A stretch of 64,000 bases of DNA, from positions 62,001 to 126,000 of the forward strand of contig NZ_JSVC01000006.1 in assembly GCF_000814475.1 (NCBI RefSeq), given 5' to 3'. The DNA is from Flavihumibacter solisilvae (lineage in GTDB: Bacteria; Bacteroidota; Bacteroidia; Chitinophagales; Chitinophagaceae). Shown here piece by piece: positions 8,964 to 19,600 of this stretch (position 1 is its first letter; each line of letters starts with the position of its first letter). The notes beneath the pieces are model-generated. The model was given only the letters and a program-made list of their open reading frames with translations. It made no database searches and had not been told where the DNA came from. Both the position numbers and the translations under genes were made by a program.

Positions 8964-10082
8964 ATGGAGCGGAAAGAATTATTATTCACTCCCGGGCCAC
9001 TCACTACTTCGAAAACAGTTAAGGAAGCAATGCTGAAGGACATGGGCTCGCGTGACTATACTTTTATGAATGCAGTGAAAGAGATCCGCAATGAATTACT
9101 GCAGCTGGCACATGTATCTAAAGAGTCCGGGTATGAATGCGTGATCATGCAGGGATCTGGCACTTTCGGGGTTGAAAGTGTGATCAGCAGCATCATCGGG
9201 AATAACGATAGCTTACTCATCCTTGTTAATGGTGCGTATGGGGAACGGATTGTGAAGATGGCAGACATCCATAAGATCCGGACAGTTGTCGCACGCGTGC
9301 CTGAAAACGAGATAATAACGCCGGAAATGACTGAACAGCTTCTTCAGCAGCATCCTGGAATCACCCACGTCGCCTGCATTCACAGTGAAACAACTACCGG
9401 GCTCTTTAACCCGGTCGCTGAGATCGGAAGGGTGTGCAAATCCCAAGCGAAAGTATTTATTGTCGATGCCATGAGCAGCTTCGGCGGCGTGGAAATGGAT
9501 ATGCAGGCGATGCAAATAGATTTCCTGGTATCCTCTTCAAACAAGTGCATTGAAGGTATTCCCGGGTTCGCATTTGCCTTATGCAGGAGAATGGAACTTG
9601 AGAAGGCAAAGGGACAGGCAAGAAGCCTGAGCCTGGATCTCTACGATCAGTGGGCTGCACTGGAAGCGAGTGGCCAGTTCCGTTTTACGCCACCAACACT
9701 CAGCATTATGGCATTCCGCCAGGCATTAAGGGAACTCGCAACCGAAGGTGGAATTAGAGCGAGGGAAGAAAGATACCGGACGAACAAATTGCTCCTCGAC
9801 TCTGGCATGGCAAGGCTGGGGTTCAGGCAATACCTCGAACCTGGAATCCAGGGCCATATCATCACTTCATTCCTGTATCCAGACACACCCCATTTCAGTT
9901 TCGACCGCTTCTACAAAAAACTCAATGAACGTGGATTCGTGATCTACCCGGGCAAGCTGGGAAAAACCGATGCCTTTCGTATTGGCAATATCGGCCAGAT
10001 CTTCCCGCAGGACGTGAAAGCACTGATCGAAGCTGTTGCCGAAGTTATGCAGGAAGAACAAGCTCCGGTGGCTGAAGCCTGA
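8964..10082 (+). CDS. phnW: 2-aminoethylphosphonate:pyruvate transaminase
   Basis: This class V (fold type I) PLP aminotransferase has 372 residues, close to the usual PhnW length. It transfers the amino group of 2-aminoethylphosphonate to pyruvate, giving phosphonoacetaldehyde and alanine in the cytosol. The start LFTPGPLTTS is typical of the family. The Schiff-base lysine is K194 in SSSNKCIEG and the ring-nitrogen aspartate is D168 in FIVDAMSSFGG. GSGTFGVES binds the cofactor phosphate. It is co-transcribed with the MFS permease. It converges on the minus-strand phosphonate operon with only 3 bp between stop codons. Serine-pyruvate or alanine-glyoxylate transaminases are distant relatives, but the neighbours phnY and phnA make PhnW the firm call. 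Confidence 0.95.
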   Translation: MERKELLFTPGPLTTSKTVKEAMLKDMGSRDYTFMNAVKEIRNELLQLAHVSKESGYECVIMQGSGTFGVESVISSIIGNNDSLLILVNGAYGERIVKMADIHKIRTVVARVPENEIITPEMTEQLLQQHPGITHVACIHSETTTGLFNPVAEIGRVCKSQAKVFIVDAMSSFGGVEMDMQAMQIDFLVSSSNKCIEGIPGFAFALCRRMELEKAKGQARSLSLDLYDQWAALEASGQFRFTPPTLSIMAFRQALRELATEGGIRAREERYRTNKLLLDSGMARLGFRQYLEPGIQGHIITSFLYPDTPHFSFDRFYKKLNERGFVIYPGKLGKTDAFRIGNIGQIFPQDVKALIEAVAEVMQEEQAPVAEA

Positions 10083-10085
10083 TCA

Positions 10086-11246
10086 TCATGCGCAGGTAAA
10101 GATCTTTTCGATGTTTGCCTGCGCATATCCTGCTGCACAGGTCATTCCCTTTCCACCAATCGCCACCCGGATAAAGATCCTGTCCTCAATATCGTGTTCC
10201 AGGACTTCCTTTTTATTGTGCACCGCGTAAAACCCCGCCCAGGATTCCTTTACCTGGCCAAGGTCAATGTCGGCTATGCGTGTTGCTTCCCTGCGGATCA
10301 GTTCATTGATCTGCTGGTTGATGCAGTATCCCAGGTTTTCTTCCTCTCCGATACGCGCGTATTCATGTGAATCACCTACTATCACCGTTCCATCTGTCGC
10401 TTTCTTGAACAGGATATGGATGCCCCACTTCGCCAGTTCCCGGAGGTGGTCCGGCGTAGTGATTGAACTGTATGACGGGCACTCCGCAAATGATTCATAC
10501 CTGCGGATGCTTAGCCCGGTTGCTATATTCCCTTCCATTAGCAGGTCGGGAAATGGCAACGATCTCAACATCTGCAACTTTACCAGCGACAGGTCCTCCT
10601 GCGCAAACAACGATGGAAATAAGATCCTGAATTCGTGCCCGCTCGCAATTACCGCTTTTTCTGCCCGGAACTTTTCCCCGCCTGCTACAGTTACTGATAC
10701 GCCATCGCCTTCCACAACGCAATCAATTGCTGGCGTGGCAGGCCGGTAAGTAACATGGGCATACTTCAACACGGTATACTGGTGTAAGCGATGAATGAAC
10801 TGATCAGGTTCCAGGCTTATTTCCTGCGGAAAGAACAATCCCTCCCGGCAATAGGACGACCGGATCGCAGGAACCTTTTCCTGTACCTGTTGGCGACTCA
10901 GCAGCTGGGCTACATAACCGATCTGATCGTAGTGCTCTTTTAATTCATGCAGTAACTGCTGCTCGTCATCGTCGGAAGCGATGTACAGGCTTCCGTTGTT
11001 CCGCACAGAAATATCATATTCCTGTTGAATCTCCTTGTACAGCGCAGTGGAATACCGGCCATATTCGAACCAACGGCCTGCCATGCCCGACACGATCGCC
11101 ATCCCGAAGTTGCGGACGCTCGCATTCACAGGACGATGGTCTTTTTCCAGCAGCAAAACCTTCTTCCCTATGGCAGCAGCATGCCAGGCATGTAAAGTGC
11201 CCAGCACACCAGCTCCCACTACAATAAGGTCAAATTGACGATTCAT
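10086..11246 (-). CDS. FAD-dependent amine oxidoreductase of the phosphonate-associated family
   Basis: The 386-residue DAO-superfamily protein begins with a Rossmann dinucleotide-binding site (LIVVGAGVLG, residues 8-17) followed by the acidic strand end LLLLEKDH. A C-terminal GGKGMTCAAG segment completes FAD binding. It matches the group known as TIGR03364, FAD oxidoreductases found beside phosphonate catabolism genes. The likely reaction is oxidative deamination of AEP or an N-alkylated AEP to phosphonoacetaldehyde, giving a second entry beside PhnW. The start codon overlaps the upstream stop in a TAATG junction (1 base), so translation is coupled. It is the last gene of the minus arm. Family assignment is from memory; substrate is inferred. 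Confidence 0.82.
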   Translation of the reverse strand: MNRQFDLIVVGAGVLGTLHAWHAAAIGKKVLLLEKDHRPVNASVRNFGMAIVSGMAGRWFEYGRYSTALYKEIQQEYDISVRNNGSLYIASDDDEQQLLHELKEHYDQIGYVAQLLSRQQVQEKVPAIRSSYCREGLFFPQEISLEPDQFIHRLHQYTVLKYAHVTYRPATPAIDCVVEGDGVSVTVAGGEKFRAEKAVIASGHEFRILFPSLFAQEDLSLVKLQMLRSLPFPDLLMEGNIATGLSIRRYESFAECPSYSSITTPDHLRELAKWGIHILFKKATDGTVIVGDSHEYARIGEEENLGYCINQQINELIRREATRIADIDLGQVKESWAGFYAVHNKKEVLEHDIEDRIFIRVAIGGKGMTCAAGYAQANIEKIFTCA

Positions 11247-12328
11247 TATGGCAATACTGTTTTTACCGGTTCGCCCACAGGATGTTTTGCACTAAAGGCA
11301 AAACCAAGCAGGCGGGAAATAGTCTGGGCAAACTGCTCCTGGTAGATCTGGCCGGCTGTTGTTACTTCACCCAGTGGTTTTGTATCCGGGCCAATCACCA
11401 TCAGGTATGTTTCATCGGAATGCGGTGCACTGGTACCATGATCGGTCCAGAGGTTTCCTTCTCCCCTTCCATGGTCGGTGCAAATGATCAACGTGGTCTG
11501 GTTCCGGTAAAATTTATCCCGCTGCAGGGCAGTCCACAAGTCATGGATCATTTTGTCTGTTTTATGTGCTGCGTCCAGGTACTGGTTGTACTTCCCCGAA
11601 TGCGCATAGCCGTCAAGGTCTCCAAGATCCATATAAAATAAGCGCGGGTACTTTGAGAATATGTAAGCCTTTGACATGGCATAAGTACTTACATCAAGCC
11701 TTTCCCCCTCACCAAAAACATCCGGCACCATATGCTGGAAAGCATTCGCTTCCTGCTGGCTTTCAGTTAAACCGGGACCTTTCATATCCTCGCCCCAGAT
11801 GTTCACCGTTATTCCATTCCGGTTGCGGTTCATGATCCAGGCAACAACATCCCAGGAAGCAAATGCTGCAGTCTTCCCTTCAAACCCCTTCTGCCTGTTG
11901 ATGAACTCCATCACGTTCTCATTGGGATTGTCGATCTTATCGTTCGAATTCATTGCCGGGTCGAAATAACCGGTCCAGGTCTCACTGCGACCGGGATACG
12001 AGAACCAGTAAGTGTTTTTTACATTCACTTTATTACCCAACTCACGGTTACCGTATAGCTGTCCCTTTGTCGCAATTGTGCTCCACACAAATGGCATCAG
12101 CTTCTGCCTGCGCTGCTTCGCGGTTTCAGCCCAGTATTTCTTCACGGTCCACGCCGAATCTTTTGTATATTTTTTATTGAACAGGATGGTCGAATCCGCT
12201 CCCTGGAAAAGTTCGCGCCAGCGGTAACCGTCCAGTGAAATCAAAATAACATTTTTCGTTTTTCCCTGTGCAAACAGGTCGCCGGCAAGGAAAATCAGGA
12301 TACATAGATAAATCAACCTTGTTTTCAT
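11246..12328 (-). CDS. Exported alkaline-phosphatase-superfamily hydrolase
   Basis: The frame is open back to 12397, but the ATG at 12328 begins a clear signal peptide (MKTRLIYLCILIFLAG, cleavage near LFAQ) and avoids overlap with phnY, so the product is about 360 residues and periplasmic. Metal-site motifs of the alkaline phosphatase/phosphodiesterase superfamily are visible: VILISLDGYRW (D33), YPGRSETWTG (possible Ser/Thr nucleophile near 115), LGDLDGYAH, and ICTDHGRGEG followed by TDHGTSAPHS. Proteins of this type are annotated as phosphatase, phosphodiesterase or phosphoglyceromutase-like. Inside this operon it may release AEP or phosphate from phosphonate esters before uptake; that is inference. 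It lies 29 bp after phnY and overlaps the FAD enzyme start by one base. Confidence 0.82.
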   Translation of the reverse strand: MKTRLIYLCILIFLAGDLFAQGKTKNVILISLDGYRWRELFQGADSTILFNKKYTKDSAWTVKKYWAETAKQRRQKLMPFVWSTIATKGQLYGNRELGNKVNVKNTYWFSYPGRSETWTGYFDPAMNSNDKIDNPNENVMEFINRQKGFEGKTAAFASWDVVAWIMNRNRNGITVNIWGEDMKGPGLTESQQEANAFQHMVPDVFGEGERLDVSTYAMSKAYIFSKYPRLFYMDLGDLDGYAHSGKYNQYLDAAHKTDKMIHDLWTALQRDKFYRNQTTLIICTDHGRGEGNLWTDHGTSAPHSDETYLMVIGPDTKPLGEVTTAGQIYQEQFAQTISRLLGFAFSAKHPVGEPVKTVLP

Positions 12329-12357
12329 TAATTGTTGTTTTCGGTTATTGCTTAATG

Positions 12358-13809
12358 TTACCATGGCAGGGAAAATGTTTTCACATACGTAAAACACTTC
12401 ATCGCTTCAATTACCCCTTCCTTAATGCCCAACCCTGAATCCTTGATGCCACCGAATGGTGAGCTTTCAATGCGGTACCCCGGCACTTCGTTGATGTTCA
12501 CGGTGCCAACTTTTAAATCTTTGATAAAGCGAAGCGCGTAATCCATATTGTTCGTGACAATACCGGCAGAGAGTCCGTATGCCGTGGAATTACTCAATAT
12601 TATTGCATCATCTATGTCCCGGAACTTCATCACCGGGGCAAGTGGACCGAATGATTCCTGCACCACCATTTGTGAATGACGGGGCACATTTACAATTACA
12701 GTGGGCTGAAGCAGTGCGCCCATGCGTTGCCCGCCAAGCAATATCTCTGCACCCTGCTCCACTGCTTTCTGCACAACAGATTCAAGGTAAATGGCAGCCG
12801 GTTCATCTATCACGGTTCCAACCTTTGTATCCGGGTCGGCCGGGTCACCGCAGGGATATTTCTTTGCGGTCTCCACCAGCTTTTCAACAAAGGCATCGTG
12901 TATGCGTTCGTGCACGAGTATACGCTTTACCGCGGTGCATCGCTGGCCGCTGTTCCGGAATGACCCTTCTGCAGCAAGGAATGCTGCCTTATCGAGGTCC
13001 GCATCTTCCATAATGATCAATGGATCATTGCCTCCCAGTTCCAGGATCACTTTTTTATACCCGGCAATAGCAGCGATCTGTTTGCCTACTGCCACACTGC
13101 CCGTGAAGGAAACGATATCCACCCGCACATCCTTTACCAATGGTTCCGCGATCTCTTTCGTAGCACCCAGCAACACGCTTAACATATAAGGCGGCAGGCC
13201 CGCCTCATATAATAATTCTGCGAGTTTTATGGCAGTCAGTGGTGTCTTTTCAGACGGCTTCAGGATAACCGGTGTACCCACTGCGATGGCAGGCGCTATC
13301 TTGTGCACCACCTGGTTGAGCGGATGATTGAATGGCGTGATACATACTGCCAGTGAAAGCGGTTCGCGCGTGGTAAAGATCTTACGCGCCTTTCCTGACG
13401 GCGAAATATCACAGGAAAACACTTGCCCATCGTCTTTCAGGCTTTCAATCGCAGCGAACATCAGTACGTCGTGCGCACGTCCTGTTTCGTAGTATGCTTC
13501 GCGGATTGCCAGCCCGCTTTCGGCACTGATCACCCGGGCGAATTCTTCTTTTCGTTCCACCAGCAATTGCCGCGCTTTTTCGAGGATGCTGTAACGTTCG
13601 TAACGCGTTAATTTAACCCCGCCTTTCAACGCAATGTCAATTGCCTCACTGGCATGAACCGCTTCGCACAGCTGAACGGTTCCCACGAGCCGGTTGTCGT
13701 AAGGCGAGCGAACTTTCAGCAGCTTATCTGAGCTCACAGGATTTCCGCCAACGTAACAGTTGAGGTTCATTACACTGGTCCCTATTTCTGTTATTGCAAC
13801 TTTTTCCAT
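12358..13809 (-). CDS. phnY: Phosphonoacetaldehyde dehydrogenase
   Basis: The 483-residue aldehyde dehydrogenase has the catalytic cysteine at C291 (NSGQRCTAVKR) and the general base E257 (VILELGG). NAD-binding elements are ITPFNHPL, LKPSEKTP and SFTGSVAVG. R290 next to the nucleophile fits the phosphonate-binding arginine known in PhnY enzymes. It oxidises phosphonoacetaldehyde to phosphonoacetate with NAD+. It lies 9 bp after phnA and 29 bp before the exported phosphatase-like gene, on one transcript. Taken alone it could be another ALDH, but pairing with phnA and phnW makes the call strong. Confidence 0.93.
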   Translation of the reverse strand: MEKVAITEIGTSVMNLNCYVGGNPVSSDKLLKVRSPYDNRLVGTVQLCEAVHASEAIDIALKGGVKLTRYERYSILEKARQLLVERKEEFARVISAESGLAIREAYYETGRAHDVLMFAAIESLKDDGQVFSCDISPSGKARKIFTTREPLSLAVCITPFNHPLNQVVHKIAPAIAVGTPVILKPSEKTPLTAIKLAELLYEAGLPPYMLSVLLGATKEIAEPLVKDVRVDIVSFTGSVAVGKQIAAIAGYKKVILELGGNDPLIIMEDADLDKAAFLAAEGSFRNSGQRCTAVKRILVHERIHDAFVEKLVETAKKYPCGDPADPDTKVGTVIDEPAAIYLESVVQKAVEQGAEILLGGQRMGALLQPTVIVNVPRHSQMVVQESFGPLAPVMKFRDIDDAIILSNSTAYGLSAGIVTNNMDYALRFIKDLKVGTVNINEVPGYRIESSPFGGIKDSGLGIKEGVIEAMKCFTYVKTFSLPW

Positions 13810-13818
13810 GGTAACTTT

Positions 13819-15066
13819 TTAAGGATTCGTTCCATTCACCGTGAAATCGAAAATGTCAAAATTCCTCGGGTCGCCTGCGGCTTTCATTTTATACTGCGCG
13901 TTCAGTGGATGCGAGATCAACATCGGCACCATTTCTTCGTAACGACCACCATGCGAACGCAGGGATCCATCGAGTGCAGAAAGATCATGATACTCCGGTC
14001 TTCGCCCTACCACCACATCACGACCCGACAACACAACCAGGTCGCCTATACGGTCCGCCGGTTGTTCAAGCACCCGCACGGCCGTTGCCTTGTCATACAC
14101 TTCGGTTATGCCCGGCTGAACGGCCAGCCAGTTCTTAATTTCATCTGTCCGCGAAGGATCGCTGAGATGCACTACCACGTATGAGCCAAGCGCACCATGG
14201 TGTTTCACATAGGGATCGGTAATGGGACAGATCACGCGGAATCCATTGGTGCCGAAATGCGATTCGAGTATGTCTTCCACGAACAATACATTCGGACTGC
14301 CATCCGCTTTCACTTTGGCATTCATGCCATGGTCTGCAGTTGCGCCTACCACGGCCCCCAGTTCAAGCAGCCTCCCAATCTCCCGGTCCATCGCTTCATA
14401 GAAGGCAAGCGACTCTTCCTTTTCGGGTGAATACGTGTGCTGCATATAGTCGGTGAGCGACAGGTATAGCAAATCAGCCAGCCCCTGCTCAACAAATGCC
14501 ACTCCTGCCCGCAACACGAAGAGGCTGGCATCAGCGCTGTAGATCGCGGGCGTGGGAAAACCAACAATTGCTTCCACATTTTCAATCCCATGTGTATCCT
14601 GTCGTGCCTGGTTTGCTTTTTCCGCAGAGATCGCAATCCCCTTCATGTTGTGTGACAGGATATCCCTGAGTTTCTCCTTTGCTGTTACTACCGCCACTTT
14701 CCTGCCGGCATTGGCCGCTGCAGCAAGCAGGGTCTCAGCCCGCAGGTAGGATGCCGAATTCATCATCACTTCCTCCCTGTTCAACGTATCGTAAAAGAAA
14801 TTCCCGCTGATGCCATGTACCGCCGGCGAAACACCGGTCACGATCGAAGCATTGTTCACATTGGTAAAACTCGGGAGTGCCCCGCGCACCATTCCCCTAA
14901 AGCCATTCCTGACCATCTGCTTCAGGTTTGGCATCCTGTCGAACAACATGGTTGTATCGAGGTATTCGTCGGCCGAACCGTCCATGCAGATTACCACTAT
15001 GGGACTGGCAGCCGGCGAATACGTCTTCCCGTTCGCCTCAAATTTCACTGTTGAAATAGTACTCAT
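13819..15066 (-). CDS. phnA: Phosphonoacetate hydrolase
   Basis: The 415-residue alkaline-phosphatase-superfamily metalloenzyme splits the C-P bond of phosphonoacetate to acetate and phosphate. With the ATG at 15066 (a TTG lies one codon before it) the residues fall where the family has them: D29 (VVICMDGS), nucleophile T68 (LPSFTNVNN), D206 and H210 (LTDYMQHT), D245 and H246 (ATADHGMN) and H372 (RSHGGRYEE), forming a two-zinc site. It has no signal peptide and so is cytosolic, unlike its superfamily relative three frames downstream. It sits 20 bp after SusD and 9 bp before phnY. This is the phosphate-releasing step of the locus. Confidence 0.94.
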   Translation of the reverse strand: MSTISTVKFEANGKTYSPAASPIVVICMDGSADEYLDTTMLFDRMPNLKQMVRNGFRGMVRGALPSFTNVNNASIVTGVSPAVHGISGNFFYDTLNREEVMMNSASYLRAETLLAAAANAGRKVAVVTAKEKLRDILSHNMKGIAISAEKANQARQDTHGIENVEAIVGFPTPAIYSADASLFVLRAGVAFVEQGLADLLYLSLTDYMQHTYSPEKEESLAFYEAMDREIGRLLELGAVVGATADHGMNAKVKADGSPNVLFVEDILESHFGTNGFRVICPITDPYVKHHGALGSYVVVHLSDPSRTDEIKNWLAVQPGITEVYDKATAVRVLEQPADRIGDLVVLSGRDVVVGRRPEYHDLSALDGSLRSHGGRYEEMVPMLISHPLNAQYKMKAAGDPRNFDIFDFTVNGTNP

Positions 15067-15089
15067 CAATTAGTGTATTGTATTCAAAT

Positions 15090-16598
15090 TTATCTGATCA
15101 TCCACATTTCATCATTCCGCGTATCCGATCCTGCAAACTGGCGCTGTACCGCATCTTTCACGTTTGCATTATTGTTGGTATACTCAGATTGCGGGTAAGA
15201 AAAACGTACAGGGATTGTAGCACCGTTCTCATTGGCAGGCCCGATATCAAATCCCGGTACTCCTGTACGGCGCCAGTTGAAATAGGACTGCCAACCGGAG
15301 TTCTGGAAAAAGGCCACATATTTCTGGGTCAGCAACTGGTTAAGCCCGTCTGCATTATCGCCTTTATATACAATCCCCGGCTGGGCAAGGAAATCAGTGA
15401 TTGCCTGTTGTGCTACGCCATAGAATTTCATGTTCTGGTTAATTCCGTTCGTATAATGCGTTGAAGCATCGCCGGCAGTCCAACCACGGTTGATACCTTC
15501 CGCTAAATTGAACGCAGTCTCGCTGGCACCCAATTGAATGGCAGGTACACCATTGGCATCCTTCAGCCAGAAATCGCGGTTTATGGTTGCATATAGGCCG
15601 AGGTTGGTCTGGGTCTGGATCTCGCTCTGGATCGCGCCGGTATTCGCACCTCTGAATCGCGCGAACGCATTTGCCGGGTCCTCGGCAATGCCGGGGGCAG
15701 GACTGGCAATTTTAAAGATCCGCGGATCCTGGTTGAGCGTCATCAGGTCTACCCAGGTTGCTCCCAGCACATTCCTGTTCACATAAAATTTGGAATCGTC
15801 GGGCCAGATGGGATTGTTGTTAGTTTTATCCGTCGTGTTGTACACCATCTGCATGTTGTCGCTGTTGTCGGTGATCAGCGGGTATTTATCCGGGTTACTG
15901 GCAATCGAATTAAACCGTGCTTTCAGGCCCAGGTCCGCATCGCCTTCTTTTTTACTCAGGCTTATGAGGATGCGTAATGACAAGGAGTTAACTGCCTTAC
16001 GCCATTTCCGTACATCACCATTGTAGAAGATGTCGCCCTGCACTGTGGTAGCCGGATTTTCATTGATGACACTTTCCAATTCTGTATTGGCATCTTCCAG
16101 CCACTGCAGGCATTGCAGGAATACCGATTTCTGATCATCATATTTCGGGAAATAAACCCCCTCCGGTGCCTTCATCGCTTCAGTCAGCGGCAGATCTCCC
16201 ATCTGCTCAGTCATGCGGCTATACAACCAGGCGCGGGCAAAATTCCCGATCGCCTTGTAACTCCGCGTTACTGTATTCGTACCGAGTTTATCAGCCTCAA
16301 TATCGAGCCGCTCCACATTGCGAAGCGTGCCGTAATACATGGAACCCGCGCCCCAGGTATAGGCCTGGTTGCCATAGTAATCGAAGTTCAATACCATGTA
16401 CTGCGCCATGCGGTGCGCATAAGCGTAATCGGACCAGGGGTTGTCGTACATATCGTATTCGATACCGGTAAGCAACAGTTTCGGCGATGCCTGGTCTGAC
16501 GCGTTGGGATTTCGTTGCAGGTCCTCGATTTTCCTGCAGCCTGTAATCATGAACATGATCAGCACTGCTGCCATTATCCAATTAGTATAGCGGTTCAT
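15090..16598 (-). CDS. SusD/RagB-like nutrient-binding outer-membrane lipoprotein of the phosphonate operon
   Basis: This 502-residue protein has a lipoprotein signal ending ITGC (C21), then the SusD start RKIEDLQRNPNASDQASP, and a late YFNWRRTGVPGF segment typical of the family. It belongs to the same SusD-like subgroup as the protein at 2524-4122 but is clearly diverged. It is 18 bp after SusC and 20 bp before phnA, so outer-membrane capture and C-P bond catabolism are in one operon. It presumably binds a phosphonate-bearing ligand at the surface, such as a phosphonoglycan, phosphonolipid head group or exopolymer; this is inferred from context only. Confidence 0.93.
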   Translation of the reverse strand: MNRYTNWIMAAVLIMFMITGCRKIEDLQRNPNASDQASPKLLLTGIEYDMYDNPWSDYAYAHRMAQYMVLNFDYYGNQAYTWGAGSMYYGTLRNVERLDIEADKLGTNTVTRSYKAIGNFARAWLYSRMTEQMGDLPLTEAMKAPEGVYFPKYDDQKSVFLQCLQWLEDANTELESVINENPATTVQGDIFYNGDVRKWRKAVNSLSLRILISLSKKEGDADLGLKARFNSIASNPDKYPLITDNSDNMQMVYNTTDKTNNNPIWPDDSKFYVNRNVLGATWVDLMTLNQDPRIFKIASPAPGIAEDPANAFARFRGANTGAIQSEIQTQTNLGLYATINRDFWLKDANGVPAIQLGASETAFNLAEGINRGWTAGDASTHYTNGINQNMKFYGVAQQAITDFLAQPGIVYKGDNADGLNQLLTQKYVAFFQNSGWQSYFNWRRTGVPGFDIGPANENGATIPVRFSYPQSEYTNNNANVKDAVQRQFAGSDTRNDEMWMIR

Positions 16599-16616
16599 TT
16601 TGTGCAGTTTTCTTTG

Positions 16617-19600
16617 TTAGAATGTAAGGTTGAGGTTCACGCCGAAGCTTTTGATCGACGGTGTTTCCAGGTCGGTACCACCACCAGTCCATTGGTCAAG
16701 ATCCATATTTCGTGCGCGCGGATCACTCGCCTGGTACCAGAGATTCCGGCCAACAAGCGATACTGATGCTGCGTTCAGGAATTTCTGTTTCCCCAATAGC
16801 TTGCTAGGCATGTTGTAAGAAATGATCAGCTCGCGTAACTTGATATAACTCTTGTCTACAACGTTGGCAATATCACTTCCCCAGTAGCCTTTTGCAAATG
16901 ACTCCCACTTGATGTGTGCGGTGTTTTCCTGGAACTTGCGATTGTCGGATACAACGTTCCCGTCACCATCCACTACCAGTGAACCACTGGTTACGTTTAC
17001 ACCATTGCCGACATAAGTACCGTTATAACCTGGTGTGCTGCGGTTATCCCAGTCAGCCCGGCGGTATTCATTCGCTGAAAGCGGGTGCGCTCCGGCCTGC
17101 CACTGTTTCTGGCTGAGGTAGTTCACCAGCTTTCCACCATAACGGCCATCGAAGAGAAAGCCCAGACTGAAGTTCTTATACCGGAATGTGTTCTGAAGAC
17201 TGGCTATCCATTTCTCGTTGGTATAACCCTGGAAAGTAGAATAACTGTTTAGCAATGGCCGGCCATTTCCTGCATTATACACGACCTGGCCATCCGGTGA
17301 TTTCTGGAAATCACGCAGAAAGAGTTTGTCTACCCGCTCCCCAATCTTCACCCGGTTGTAAGATGATAAGGTATCATACACATCTTCGAGGTAACGGTTC
17401 TGGGTTGACCAGTTGGCGACAATGTCCCAGCCAAAATTCTTTTTGCGTACAGGCGATGCTGTCAGTACCAGTTCCACCCCGGTCCGCTTATAGGTCAGTC
17501 CATTCCGCTGCAGGGAAGTTGCACCACTGCTCGACGATAGTGGCAGGTAAAAGATTCCCGGTCCTTCAATATTGCGGAAATAAGCCAGGTCAATTCCCAA
17601 CCTGTTGTTCAGGAAACGGAGGTCGGCACCGAACTCAAGCGTTTTGGTGAACTCCGGCGAAATATTCGGGTCGTACAGGGTACCGCTGTAATAGAGCGAC
17701 GGGTTACCACTCCACCTGGTTCCGGTTGCATAAGTTGGAGCAAGTGAGTAATAGGAACTATAGCCCGGAGAAGGTGGCAATCCATCACCACCTACCTTGG
17801 CATATGATGCCCTCAGTTTGGCAAAGGAAATGAATGACGGCAACTTCACCATTTCCGACAGCAGGGCACTCAGTGAAACTGATGGATAGAAGAAATCGTT
17901 GTTTTGTTCCGGTAATGTAGAGGCCTGGTCAACCCGGCCGGTCAGGCTCAGGAAGATCATTTTCTTGTAGTCGAAATCGGTGTATGCATACAAGCTTTGA
18001 CGCTGGTAGGCCGATTTGAAGGTTTCGGTCGAAGGCGGATCAATACTGTTCTGCACGTTCCATAACTGCGGTACAAGCAGGCCGTTGTTGGTGTGACTGT
18101 ACAGGTAATTGGTTTTCCTCGTCAACAGGTTTGCGCCTGCAGAACCTTTGAAAGAAAAGTCGCGGCTAAAGTTTTTGGTATAAGTTGCCAATACGTCCGT
18201 ATTGTTCTCCCAGAAATGATCGAAATATTCGTTGTAACCACCTTTCTGGAAATAATTCCCATCACCGTTATACTGTGAAGTTGAAATAGGGTAACGATTC
18301 TGCCGGTTAAGATAGTTTGTACTCACGTTGGTGCGGAGGTGGATGTCGAGTTCATCCGTGATATTGTATTTCAGTTTCGCATAACCGTAGATGTCATCCT
18401 TGTAGTAACTCCGCAGTTGTTCATAGGCGATGAAGTATGGATTTGAATACTGGTAGTATTCCACGTTCTTCTGCTGGGTGCCTTCTTTACCGGGCTGCCA
18501 GTAATCTTTCAGCTCACGCACGTCGTAGTTGGCAGCACCCCAGATCATCATAGCATAAACAGGACTACTCGGCTGGTAGGCCAGCACGGGGTAATTCGGC
18601 GTGTATTGTTTATTGTAGTTGATATTGGCTTCGAGGCGAAGTTTCCTCGTGATGTTCAGTCCACCTGAAAAATTCATATTGGTGGAATTCAACTTGGTAT
18701 TGGGTACCTGTCCCCGCTGGTATAACTGGGTCATGGAAAAGCGGATATCTCCCCTGTCGTTATTTGCAGCAATGGCAATATTGTTGGACGACAATAATCC
18801 ATTCTGCAGGAAGTTGTGCAGGTTATTCTTTCCACTGGCGATCCAGGGAAGGGGAACCAGTTCGCCGGTAGCGGGATCAACCTTGCTGTTCCACTGGTTA
18901 ATAAGCTGACCTTCGAACCTTGGGCCCCACACATCATAATCGGCATCATTGGTACCACTGCCTTTCCCGTCAACGAACTCATACTGGAAGTTGGAACCAG
19001 GACCATATTCAGCCTGCAATCCAGGTTCCGCATTGAAGCCCGTCTGCAATTGTGTGCTTGAATTGAACTCCATGCTGTAGCCGCGCTTATTCTTCGATCC
19101 GCGTTTGGTAGTGATCTGGATGGCGCCATTGATCCCGTCCGATCCGTATAAGGCGGCAGCGGTTGGACCTTTCAATACCGAAAAACTCTCAATGTCGTCT
19201 GCGCTGAGGTTCCAGGAATCGGAGCTGATGCGCACCCCGTCAACCACAATAATGGTTCCCCTGCCCCGAAGGGAAATCCCGGGGTCCCCGAATAGATTCG
19301 AGGAAGCCGCAATACGGAGACCTGCAACCTTACCGGTCAGCGAGTTAATGACATTGGGCTCCCGGGCTTTCACCAGTTCCTCTCCTTTCACTTCCTGCAC
19401 CGAGTAGCCGATCCGTTTCTTTTCTTTTTTGATTCCAAGCGCTGTAACCACTACTTCATCAAATGCATCCCTGCCGGGCTGAAGCTGGATGCCGACCATG
19501 GACTGGTCCGTAATAGTGGTTTCCTGTATCGTAAATCCGACATAACTGAAGACAAGGGTTGAGCCGGGCTTTGCATTTATGGTAAAGCGGCCGTTGAGAT

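Noticed and set aside
12329-12397. Longer start (12397) for the exported phosphatase-like gene
   Set aside because: It would overlap phnY and place 23 polar residues before a clear signal peptide; the ATG at 12328 is better.
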